From JBDKVA01 sp039679375 (GTDB lineage Bacteria; Bacillota; Clostridia; Acetivibrionales; DTU013), in contig JBDKVA010000020.1 of assembly GCA_039679375.1 (NCBI GenBank), forward strand, positions 7,804 to 71,803: a stretch of DNA of 64,000 nt. The letters are read 5' to 3'. A model generated the notes under the pieces. The model saw nothing but the letters and a program-made list of their open reading frames with translations, made no database searches and was not told where the DNA came from. Positions 33,442-41,449 of the stretch are shown here, one piece after another; within the stretch, counting starts at the first letter, position 1; the number at the start of each line of letters is the position of its first letter. A program made the translations under genes and the position numbers.

Positions 33442-35456
33442 TACTTGCTTTGGTAGGAAATCAGAATTGCGGTAAGACTACATTGTTTAATCATTTGACC
33501 GGTTCGAATCAGCATGTAGGAAATTTTCCAGGTGTGACTGTTGATCAAAAAGTAGGAGAGATCCGTTCTTCGAAGAATGTATCCGTGGTGGACTTGCCTG
33601 GAATATATTCCATTCGTCCATATACAAATGAAGAAATCGTAACACGCGACTTTATTCTCAACAACAAGCCTGATGGTATAATAAATATTGTGGATGCTAC
33701 TAATATTGAGCGTAATCTGTACCTTACGTTGCAGCTTGTAGAGATGCATATACCAATGGTGCTTGCATTGAACATGATGGATGAGGTAAGGAACAACAGT
33801 GGTACGGTTGATATTGATAAAATGTCCAATGAACTGGGAATACCTATTGTACCTATAAGTGCATCAAAGAATGAAGGCATTGATGAACTGACAGCTAAAA
33901 TGATCAGCACAGCTAAAAACAAAATATGTCCTAAAAAAATTGATTTTTGTGAATCGGGGCCTGTTCACAGATGTATACACGCCGTGTCCCACCTTATTGA
34001 GGACCATGCGGAGAATTGCGGGATGGCGGCCAGATTTGCAGCAACAAAAATTATTGAAGGTGACGCAGATATCATCTTGAGATTGGAGCTGAATCAAAAT
34101 GAACTGGATATGATTGAGCATAGTATCGTTGAGATGGAGACTGAGCATGGAATGGATAGGAATGCAGCTCTTGCAGGTATGCGATACGATTTTATTGAGA
34201 AAGTATGCATGCGCACGGTGATTAAATGCAAGGAAAGCAAGGAGCACATCAGAAGCGTAAAAATCGATGGCATTCTTACCAACAAATATCTTGCAATCCC
34301 AATATTTCTAGGAATGATGCTTACAATTTTCTGGCTTACATTCAGTGTAATCGGCACTTTTTTAAGTGATTTACTTGCATTGGGCATATCAGCAATGACA
34401 AATCTGGTTGATGCCGGACTGACGCAGTATGGAATAAACCATGTTGTGCACAGTCTTGTTGTGGACGGGATATTTGCAGGGGTTGGCAGTGTTGTGAGTT
34501 TTCTTCCGATTATTATAACACTGTTTTTCTTTCTTTCCATCCTTGAAGACACCGGCTACATGGCCCGAGTAGCCTATGTTATGGATAAACTGATGCGTAA
34601 AATCGGTTTGTCCGGCAGAAGCTTTGTTCCGATGCTCATAGGCTTTGGCTGTACTGTTCCTGCTGTCATGTCTGCCCGCACTCTGCCGTCGGAGCGGGAT
34701 CGCAAAATGACTATCATACTGACCCCATTTATGAGTTGCTCTGCAAAGATTCCAATATATGCCGTATTCACAGCTGCTTTCTTTACCAGATATAAAGCGC
34801 TGGTAATGATTGGACTTTATATCATGGGTATACTTGTTGGTATTCTGACTGCGCTCATTTCCAATAAGACTGTTTTTCAAGGAAAGCCTGTTCCATTTGT
34901 TATGGAACTTCCGAATTACCGTATCCCATCTGCAAAGAGTGTGCTGCTTTTGATGTGGGAGAAGGCCAGGGACTTTTTACAGAAAGCATTTACTGTTATA
35001 TTTGTGGCGACGATCATCATTTGGCTTTTGCAGACTTTTGATAAAAAACTAAATGTGGTTACAGACAGTTCATATAGTCTGCTTGCGATGATAGGCAAAT
35101 TGATTGCACCTGTATTTATACCTCTGGGCTTTAATGACTGGCGAATTTCTACCGCATTAATTACGGGATTTACTGCTAAGGAAGCTGTTATTAGCACTAT
35201 GAGCGTCTTGACAGGCACGTCGGTCGCCGAACTTGGCGCAACTTTAAGCAATTTGTTCACACCGCTGACAGCAATTAGCTTTCTGGTATTCACTTTGCTT
35301 TATACACCATGTGCTGCAGCCATTGCTACAATCAGAAGAGAACTTAATTCCGGGATACAGGCGATAGTTGTTATTGTGGCGCAATGCAGTGTTGCCTGGG
35401 TTACGGCATTTGCAGTTTATCGTCTTTGCAGCTTTATAATAGGAGTGTGTATATGA
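33438..35456 (+). CDS. feoB: ferrous iron transport protein B
   Basis: A 672-residue Fe(II) transporter. The N-terminal G domain has G1 GNQNCGKTT, G2 FPGVTVD, G3 DLPG, G4 NMMDE and G5 ISASKN, followed by a GDI helical region (about 160-260) and the membrane part with GEF-type gates (CTVPAVMSARTL and related CAAAIATIRRE). It lacks the extra C-terminal cytoplasmic SH3 domain sometimes fused to it, since FeoA is separate. Transport is across the cytoplasmic membrane. Confidence 0.95.
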   Translation: MILALVGNQNCGKTTLFNHLTGSNQHVGNFPGVTVDQKVGEIRSSKNVSVVDLPGIYSIRPYTNEEIVTRDFILNNKPDGIINIVDATNIERNLYLTLQLVEMHIPMVLALNMMDEVRNNSGTVDIDKMSNELGIPIVPISASKNEGIDELTAKMISTAKNKICPKKIDFCESGPVHRCIHAVSHLIEDHAENCGMAARFAATKIIEGDADIILRLELNQNELDMIEHSIVEMETEHGMDRNAALAGMRYDFIEKVCMRTVIKCKESKEHIRSVKIDGILTNKYLAIPIFLGMMLTIFWLTFSVIGTFLSDLLALGISAMTNLVDAGLTQYGINHVVHSLVVDGIFAGVGSVVSFLPIIITLFFFLSILEDTGYMARVAYVMDKLMRKIGLSGRSFVPMLIGFGCTVPAVMSARTLPSERDRKMTIILTPFMSCSAKIPIYAVFTAAFFTRYKALVMIGLYIMGILVGILTALISNKTVFQGKPVPFVMELPNYRIPSAKSVLLLMWEKARDFLQKAFTVIFVATIIIWLLQTFDKKLNVVTDSSYSLLAMIGKLIAPVFIPLGFNDWRISTALITGFTAKEAVISTMSVLTGTSVAELGATLSNLFTPLTAISFLVFTLLYTPCAAAIATIRRELNSGIQAIVVIVAQCSVAWVTAFAVYRLCSFIIGVCI

Positions 35457-35659
35457 TAATTATGGACTATTTCATTGTTTCACTTATTTTAATATGGTTC
35501 ATCGTGGCTTTTCAGTATATAATATGTATAAAGAAGCAGGGTAAAAGCATATGCTGCGGCAGTTGCCGCTCATGTTGCAAGGATTGCCGGATATGCAGTA
35601 AGGGTAAAACAGGAGTTGAACTCAATGAGAATACTGGAAGCGGCGGAAAATTATCTTGA
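35453..35659 (+). CDS. FeoB-associated Cys-rich membrane protein
   Basis: A 68-residue protein with one N-terminal membrane helix (about residues 5-25) followed by CCGSCRSCCKDCRICSKG, a dense Cys cluster suited to metal or Fe-S binding. Its ATG overlaps the feoB stop (ATGA). Such small proteins follow feoB in many Firmicutes, and a FeoC-like accessory role is inferred. AGGAGTGTG lies upstream. Confidence 0.85.
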   Translation: MIIMDYFIVSLILIWFIVAFQYIICIKKQGKSICCGSCRSCCKDCRICSKGKTGVELNENTGSGGKLS

Positions 35660-36005
35660 AATTATCTTAATAGAGAATGTAAAGCATGGTCATGTGCGTT
35701 CAATTGACATATGCAATTCGCTGAATTATTCCAAGCCGACAGTAAGCGTAATGATGAAGCAGCTGCGCGAAAACGGTTATATTGAAATGGACGCGGATGG
35801 TTATATTACGCTCACGGATAAAGGCAGCAGCATTGCTGAAAAAATATATGAGCGGCATAGGATATTGGCCGAAGTATTGATGGCGTTGGGCGTTGATGAA
35901 GAAACCTCCTATAAAGATGCATGCAAGATAGAACATGATATCAGTTCAACAAGCTTTCAAGCTATCAAGAAATATCACTACAAAAACAGGGGTAAAGAAT
36001 TATAA
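35625..36005 (+). CDS. DtxR-family iron-dependent regulator, short form
   Basis: A 126-residue DtxR-type repressor: ILEAAENYLEIILIE, winged HTH YSKPTVSVMMKQLRENGYI, and the dimer/metal region MALGVDEETSYKDACKIEHDIS, with no C-terminal SH3 domain. Its start overlaps the Cys-rich gene. ATG 35625 is preferred to TTG 35616 because of the CAGGAG spacing. It is the likely regulator of the palindromic operator at 33113. Confidence 0.85.
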   Translation: MRILEAAENYLEIILIENVKHGHVRSIDICNSLNYSKPTVSVMMKQLRENGYIEMDADGYITLTDKGSSIAEKIYERHRILAEVLMALGVDEETSYKDACKIEHDISSTSFQAIKKYHYKNRGKEL

Positions 36006-36088
36006 GTACTATTATGGGTAAAATAAATCTTTAACCAATGTACTCATGCAAATAATGCTTTAAAAATTAAAAAGAAAGGTAAAGCGAT

Positions 36089-36277
36089 ATGGATGGTAAA
36101 AGAGCGGAAGAAATCATGCAGTCCCATGGCGTGATCAATGTAAGCTATAATGGGATGCCTGTATGGATCGAAAGGATCCGGGGCGATATGGCTGAAGTGA
36201 CCCTCATCGATATGGAGAGAAAGATAGACGTACACATCGGTGCACTGACGGAAGCCGATCCCATGCAGACCATGTAA
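36089..36277 (+). CDS. sspH: small acid-soluble spore protein, H type
   Basis: A 62-residue H-type SASP with MDGKRAEEIMQSHGVINVSYNGMPVWIERI and MERKIDVHIGALTE, the family pattern. These proteins bind DNA or fill the core in dormant spores and are made in the forespore under sigma-G. No sigma-G consensus could be assigned with confidence. This gene indicates a spore former. Confidence 0.9.
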   Translation: MDGKRAEEIMQSHGVINVSYNGMPVWIERIRGDMAEVTLIDMERKIDVHIGALTEADPMQTM

Positions 36278-36289
36278 TGTGTAACCCCC

Positions 36290-36451
36290 AGGAGTCTGCA
36301 CGGGAATTCCTGCACGCATCTTTTCGCCCATTTTTCCGCCCAAATTCTTTCAAAAAAAGCGTTAATTATCCGGATATTCGCCGTTTTTTTGAAAGTTTTG
36401 GACAAAAAATTGTCTGAAAATCTGCATACGTTAGTTTCCGTGCGGACTCCT
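36290..36451. repeat. 162-bp element with nested inverted repeats
   Basis: Outer arms 36290-36306 and 36435-36451 (AGGAGTC-GCACGG type, two mismatches in 17 bp) enclose inner perfect arms CTTTCAAAAAAA (36347-36358) and TTTTTTTGAAAG (36384-36395). Further GC-rich half-palindromes lie inside. No ORF or known element is recognised. Confidence 0.6.
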
Positions 36452-36453
36452 AG

Positions 36454-36490
36454 ACCATGTAACTGCAGCGGTATGCGGCAGTTACATGGT
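36454..36490. terminator. hairpin between sspH and mntH
   Basis: ACCATGTAACTGC and GCAGTTACATGGT form a perfect 13-bp stem with an 11-bp loop, followed by TTTTCGG. It separates two converging genes and is a probable bidirectional terminator. Confidence 0.6.
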
Positions 36491-36513
36491 TTTCGGTGAA
36501 AAAGCACAGCCCC

Positions 36514-37821
36514 TTAAACTTGCCCGGTAAACGTGAAAAATAGCAGCATAGCATTTGCTGCTATTATTATGCCTGTAATTATCCATCCCATCACATTTGT
36601 TACAGGTTTATTTACCAGGGAACCCATTATATCTTTACGCTTTGTAATAAGCAGCATGGGAATGATAGCGAACGGTAGCATGAAGCTTAAAGTCACCTGG
36701 CTTAAAACAAGAGCCTGCATCGGATTTATGCCTAGTATGATTATGAGCATTCCGGGAAACATGGTTACAAGCCTGGTTGCAATATCATTTATTTTTAGTC
36801 CCACAAATCCTTGCATTATGGTCTGACCTGCCATAGTTCCAACTGCGGATGAAGAAAGTCCGGAAGCAATAAGTGCCAGACCGAAAGCGCCGCTGGATGC
36901 GGCTCCCAGTAATGGCGATAAAGATTGATGAGCTTCCTCGATCGTGTCAACGATCATGCCATTCCTGAAAAAAACAGCAGCAGATACAACAACCATGGCC
37001 GCATTTACTATAAAAGCGATATTCATTGCAATAGTGATATCTATTCTTTCCATTTTGAAATGCCTTTTTTTATCCTCTTCCGTCAAATCTTTATTTCTAT
37101 GTTGTACAAGCTGAGAATGCAAATAGATAACGTGGGGCATCACTGTAGCGCCAAGCATTCCAACTGCTATGAGTACGGCTTCGCCATCGGGCAGGGACGG
37201 AATCAAAATATGCAATCCTGCATAAGCCCAATCCGGCTTTGCTAAAAAAAGCTCAATGGTATAAGATGCACAAATGACTGCAATTAATATTGAGATGATG
37301 ACTTCTACAACCCTTTGACCGTATTTTCCCATGTAAACAATTAAGAAAGTCAAAATCGCAGTTATAATTCCGGCATATACCATTGGAATATGGAACAGCA
37401 AATAGAATCCTAAAGTACCGCCAAGAAATTCTGCAAGGTCAGTTGCCATTGCTGCAAGTTCTGCAACTATCCAAAAGCACCAATTGGTTTTTCTGGAAAA
37501 TATTTTTCCGCACATTTGGGGCAGATTATATCCTGTTGCTATACCAAGCTTTGCTGACATGGATTGAAGAAAAATTGCCATCAAATTACTCCACAAGATA
37601 ACCCATAACAGATTGTAGTTGAATTTTGAACCTCCGCTTATATTGGTTGCGAAATTACCAGGATCAATATAAGCAACACTTACAATAAAAGCAGGGCCAA
37701 GAAATTTAATCAAAGTTTTAAGCTTGATTAAAATGCCGCTATTGCTTTCAGCCCTGACCCTTCTTATAATAAACTGTTCCGCTTGGGAACCAGCGGCCTG
37801 AACATAGTTTTCTTTAATAAT
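36514..37821 (-). CDS. mntH: Nramp-family divalent metal (Mn2+) transporter
   Basis: An Nramp protein with the metal-site motif VAYIDPGNFATNI in TM1 and the TM6 MPH motif in LGATVMPHVIYLHS, with about eleven membrane helices. It takes up Mn2+ or related ions with protons. The track-like start TTG 37713 would begin just before TM1 and lacks a ribosome site. The frame stays open upstream, and GAGAGGTG (37836-37829) stands 7 bases before an ATT at 37821, so an AUU start with about 36 extra residues is proposed. A TTAG-N6-CTAA box lies upstream. Confidence 0.85.
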   Translation of the reverse strand: MIKENYVQAAGSQAEQFIIRRVRAESNSGILIKLKTLIKFLGPAFIVSVAYIDPGNFATNISGGSKFNYNLLWVILWSNLMAIFLQSMSAKLGIATGYNLPQMCGKIFSRKTNWCFWIVAELAAMATDLAEFLGGTLGFYLLFHIPMVYAGIITAILTFLIVYMGKYGQRVVEVIISILIAVICASYTIELFLAKPDWAYAGLHILIPSLPDGEAVLIAVGMLGATVMPHVIYLHSQLVQHRNKDLTEEDKKRHFKMERIDITIAMNIAFIVNAAMVVVSAAVFFRNGMIVDTIEEAHQSLSPLLGAASSGAFGLALIASGLSSSAVGTMAGQTIMQGFVGLKINDIATRLVTMFPGMLIIILGINPMQALVLSQVTLSFMLPFAIIPMLLITKRKDIMGSLVNKPVTNVMGWIITGIIIAANAMLLFFTFTGQV

Positions 37822-37883
37822 TTTAAAGCACCTCTCTTGTATCTGATTTCTTTAAAATAAATAAGTTTAGACATATAATAACT

Positions 37884-37897
37884 TTAGTTCAGCCTAA
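37884..37897 (-). promoter_or_regulatory. DtxR/MntR-like box upstream of mntH
   Basis: TTAG-TTCAGC-CTAA has the same TTAG-N6-CTAA architecture as the two feo boxes. It lies between the divergent ends of mntH and the second DtxR-family gene's 3' region, within the mntH upstream DNA. Confidence 0.55.
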
Positions 37898-37966
37898 TTT
37901 TGTTTACCTAACCTACAATATGTGTAAACAATAAAATGTGTTACATGGCATATCTATATACTTTTT

Positions 37967-38446
37967 TTATCCCATATTATATTGTGAGAATTGCTCGAAT
38001 TTCTTAACGATATCGGGGTTTTGTTCGAGAAATTTATTGAAAATATTGATCTTTTGAAGTGTTGCTGCCGAAATATTATGCTCGATCAGCTCTGTTTCAA
38101 TTAATGTATTTTCTTTAACACCTAGATTCCTTAGAAATAACTCAATAACATTATGACGCTGCAAAAGAAATTTCCCAATTTCCCTTCCATTTTCGGTCAA
38201 GAAGATGATTCCATATTTCTTATAATCCAGCAGACCCAGCTTATTAAGTTTTTGTACCATTTTTGTAGCAGATGGAGCTGCTACATTCAAAAGGTCGGAA
38301 AGAGTATTTATACGCATATAACCCACAATAAGACTATTCCTGTATATCATTTCAAGATAGTCCTCCATTGATGGAGTAAGGAGCTTTATATTCTGTTCCA
38401 GGAGTTGATAGCCGCGGACTGTATGAAATTTCGATGCTTCCTCCAT
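37967..38446 (-). CDS. DtxR-family regulator, MntR-like
   Basis: A 159-residue regulator: LTPSMEDYLEMIYRNS, HTH LNVAAPSATKMVQKLNKLGLL, and metal-site residues in RHNVIELFLRNLGVKENTLIETELIEH. It lacks an SH3 domain, like MntR. It lies upstream of mntH on the same strand and likely senses Mn2+ or Fe2+ to control it. Whether it or the 35625 protein acts at feo cannot be decided from sequence. Confidence 0.82.
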   Translation of the reverse strand: MEEASKFHTVRGYQLLEQNIKLLTPSMEDYLEMIYRNSLIVGYMRINTLSDLLNVAAPSATKMVQKLNKLGLLDYKKYGIIFLTENGREIGKFLLQRHNVIELFLRNLGVKENTLIETELIEHNISAATLQKINIFNKFLEQNPDIVKKFEQFSQYNMG

Positions 38447-38595
38447 TAAATCACAGCCTTAAAAACCTGCTTAGTATTTTCCCAATAACAATTATATTCG
38501 CAACACATGTATTTTATATATTAGTCGTGTGTAAAACTTTTCTCCCTGCCTTAATAAGAATAAATAAGAAGTTGACTGTGAACAACCCAAATTTG

Positions 38596-38624
38596 TTGAC
38601 ATTAAATATTGATCTTGCTACAAT
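38596..38624 (+). promoter_or_regulatory. promoter of the GH99-like gene
   Basis: TTGACA and TACAAT separated by 17 bp, 36 bp upstream of the start. Near-consensus in both boxes. Confidence 0.75.
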
Positions 38625-38659
38625 AATGACTGAAACGAGTCTCATTTGAGGAGTTTGTA

Positions 38660-39787
38660 ATGAGAAAAGGATATGAGATAGCAGCATATTATTTCCCGGA
38701 TTATCACCAGGATGAACGAAATGATAAATGGCACGGACAGGGCTGGACTGAATGGGAACTGGTCAAGAGGGCTGAACCCCGTTTTGAAGGGCACAGACAA
38801 CCCAGGGTACCTTTATGGGGATATGAGGACGAAGCCAGTCCTGAAGTCATGAAAAAGAAAATAAACGCGGCGGCAGACAATGGGATCAGTTCGTTTATAT
38901 TTGACTGGTACTGGTATGAGGACGGGCCATATCTGCAAAAATGCCTTGAAGAGGGATTCCTGAAGGCGGAAAACAACAACAGGCTTAAATTCTCCATCAT
39001 GTGGGCGAATCATGATCTGGCGGACATACATCCTGCGCAAAGAAGCAGGCCGTACAATGTTTTAAGGAAGGGAACGGTATCACGCAAAACTTTTGAAGAA
39101 GCAACAGACCGCATCATTCACACTTACTTTACACATCCGTCGTACTGGAGGGTGAATGGCGGACTATATTTTTCAATATATGAACTTATGAACTTCATAA
39201 AGGGACTTGGAGGCCTTGATGCTGCCCGGACTGCTCTGGATAATTTCAGAAACAGGGTAAAAGCGGCAGGACTGGGCGAGCTTCATTTGAACGCAGTAGT
39301 CTGGGGTCTTCAGATATTACCTGGAGAAGAGAAAATTACAAGGCCAAATGAATATCTTCACGCACTGGGGTTTGACAGTACAACATCCTATGTTTGGATA
39401 CATCATCAGGAGATGAAGGATTTCCCCAAAAGTTCATATGCTGAAATAAGAGATGCATCCATAAAAGACTACTTGAAGTTTACTAATGAATATGACATTC
39501 CATATTATCCGAATGTAACTGTGGGATGGGACGCCAGTCCGAGAACTATACAGTCGGATAAATTTGAAAACATGGGATATCCGGCAATGCCCATTCTTGA
39601 TGGGAATACGCCTGAGGAGTTCCGTAAGGCACTGGAACAGGCGAAAATATTCCTGGACAGGGGATTGACAAATCCCCGGATACTTACCGTAAATGCATGG
39701 AACGAATGGACGGAAGGGAGCTACCTGGAGCCTGATACGGAATACGGCATGCGGTACCTTGAGGCAATCAGGGAGGTTTTTGGATAG
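38660..39787 (+). CDS. GH99-like/WbsX-family protein
   Basis: A 375-residue TIM-barrel protein: AAYYFPDYHQDERNDKWHGQGWTEWELVKRAEPRF at the start and NAWNEWTEGSYLEPD near the end are the WbsX (GH99-like) signatures. Relatives act on mannose-containing or O-antigen glycans. No signal peptide is present, so it would act on imported oligosaccharides in the cytoplasm. It has its own near-consensus promoter and starts the putative glycan locus. Exact substrate is unknown. Confidence 0.85.
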   Translation: MRKGYEIAAYYFPDYHQDERNDKWHGQGWTEWELVKRAEPRFEGHRQPRVPLWGYEDEASPEVMKKKINAAADNGISSFIFDWYWYEDGPYLQKCLEEGFLKAENNNRLKFSIMWANHDLADIHPAQRSRPYNVLRKGTVSRKTFEEATDRIIHTYFTHPSYWRVNGGLYFSIYELMNFIKGLGGLDAARTALDNFRNRVKAAGLGELHLNAVVWGLQILPGEEKITRPNEYLHALGFDSTTSYVWIHHQEMKDFPKSSYAEIRDASIKDYLKFTNEYDIPYYPNVTVGWDASPRTIQSDKFENMGYPAMPILDGNTPEEFRKALEQAKIFLDRGLTNPRILTVNAWNEWTEGSYLEPDTEYGMRYLEAIREVFG

Positions 39788-39838
39788 AGATCGCACAGCC
39801 GCCTGTAATAATACTTTTATAAATCTGGCATTATGCTT

Positions 39839-41449
39839 TTATAAATTTTTAAATTCGCTGGGAGTTAAATCAGTGTGCTTTTTGAACACCTTATAAAAAT
39901 ACTTTATATCACGGAATCCTACCATTTCGCTTACTTCGACAGCTTTATACATATTGTCCTTCAGAAGGCTTTTTGCTATGCTTATCCGGTAGTTGACAAG
40001 ATAATCTGTAAAAGTTACTCCTGTCTCTTTTTTAAATATTTTACTGAAATAGGAAGAAGAGAGGTGAATGTGCTCAGCAACAATATCCAGCGTAATATCT
40101 TTGTTGAAGTTTGCATGGATGAATTCTCTGGCTTTTCTCATAAGATTGCTGTCATTTATTTCACCATTGTTATTTTGGGATATCTCATTAAAACATCTGT
40201 CCAATATATTTTGATACCACTCGATGATTGAATCAAAACTGCTGCATGTGTTTATTTCACTATATAAAACAAACTCATCCCCCAATATTTTTTCGGGATC
40301 TATGCCAACTTGAGACAGTACCTTGAATATAAGCATGATCAGCTGAAAATGGAGTCTGGTCACATTGCCTGCATCAGATGTAAAACAGCCGCCGTACGGC
40401 ATATATATTTTTTTAATAAGTTCAAGAGCTTCGGTACAGTTTGAGTTGACAAAGTGCATACAAAGTTCCTGTTCATTTTTTGAACTTATCATGTTTACGG
40501 TTTTCGAACCTTCATCAAAACCTGTATGAAAAATGATGCGGTTATCTCCCTGTACCAGCCTGTGAGTAACTGCTTTTTTTGCGTCTGAAAAGGAATCCCT
40601 GACAGATGTAATATTATCTGCCATTCTACCCACACCTATTGTAATTGTATGCCTTTCGCATTCGGATATACTGTCCAGAATTTTATTGCAAAGGCTTCTT
40701 AGCTGCTGTTGAAAAAATGCAGTATCTCTGTCTGACAAATTTATTAGAATTCCAATGCCATCCTCCAGCGGAAAAACATATCCATTCATGCGAAATGATT
40801 GGATGACCTGTATAGTAATGCTTTCAATACGGTATTTCAATAATTCCTCATCATTTAGAGAAAGGTTTGCCGTTATTAAACTGTAATTGTCAATGCTTAT
40901 ATAGATCACAAAAAACTTGTTGCCCGGCAGTGATATATTGAGCTGTTCCATTTTTTTATTAATGTAGTCCACATTGAAGGATTTATTTTTCATAAGTTCT
41001 TGAATAAAGTGTTTGCGCATGAAATCCAGACTGTCATCCATTTTGATTTTCATTTCTGAAAACTCCACCTGATGCTTTTCCTTTTTCAGCAGGAAGTCAT
41101 TGACCTTGTTAAATATGTCCTTCAGTTCATCTGTCGGAATAGGCTTTAGCAAGTATGCAAATGCGCCCAGACTGATTGCTTTTTGTGCGTATTCAAACAG
41201 GTCATAGCTGCTTATGAATACGAATATGGCATTTTCCATCAGATCCTTTACTTTGGACATAAGGGTAAGTCCATCCATTCCTGGCATTCTGATATCAGCA
41301 AATATAATATCAGGGTTGGATTTTTGTATTATTTCAAAAGCCTGTATTCCGTCTTCCGCTTCCAGGATCTCTGCCGTACTGAACTCCTTTAAACTCTTAC
41401 CTAATGATTCCCTGACTAAAATTTCATCGTCAACAATCAGAACCTTCAA
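39839..41449 (-). CDS. YesN-type response regulator with AraC DNA-binding domain
   Basis: A response regulator of about 536 residues. Receiver: VLIVDDEILVRESL, acceptor in PDIIFADIRMPGMDG, and FAYLLKPIPTDEL. Then a middle domain, then AraC-type HTH at the C-terminus (AEHIHLSSSYFSKIFKKETGVTFTDYLVNYRISIAKSLL). TTG 41449 is chosen over TTG 41458, because AAGGAG is 8 bases from it. It overlaps the 3' end of the kinase gene and likely activates the sugar importer genes divergent from the pair. Confidence 0.85.
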   Translation of the reverse strand: MKVLIVDDEILVRESLGKSLKEFSTAEILEAEDGIQAFEIIQKSNPDIIFADIRMPGMDGLTLMSKVKDLMENAIFVFISSYDLFEYAQKAISLGAFAYLLKPIPTDELKDIFNKVNDFLLKKEKHQVEFSEMKIKMDDSLDFMRKHFIQELMKNKSFNVDYINKKMEQLNISLPGNKFFVIYISIDNYSLITANLSLNDEELLKYRIESITIQVIQSFRMNGYVFPLEDGIGILINLSDRDTAFFQQQLRSLCNKILDSISECERHTITIGVGRMADNITSVRDSFSDAKKAVTHRLVQGDNRIIFHTGFDEGSKTVNMISSKNEQELCMHFVNSNCTEALELIKKIYMPYGGCFTSDAGNVTRLHFQLIMLIFKVLSQVGIDPEKILGDEFVLYSEINTCSSFDSIIEWYQNILDRCFNEISQNNNGEINDSNLMRKAREFIHANFNKDITLDIVAEHIHLSSSYFSKIFKKETGVTFTDYLVNYRISIAKSLLKDNMYKAVEVSEMVGFRDIKYFYKVFKKHTDLTPSEFKNL

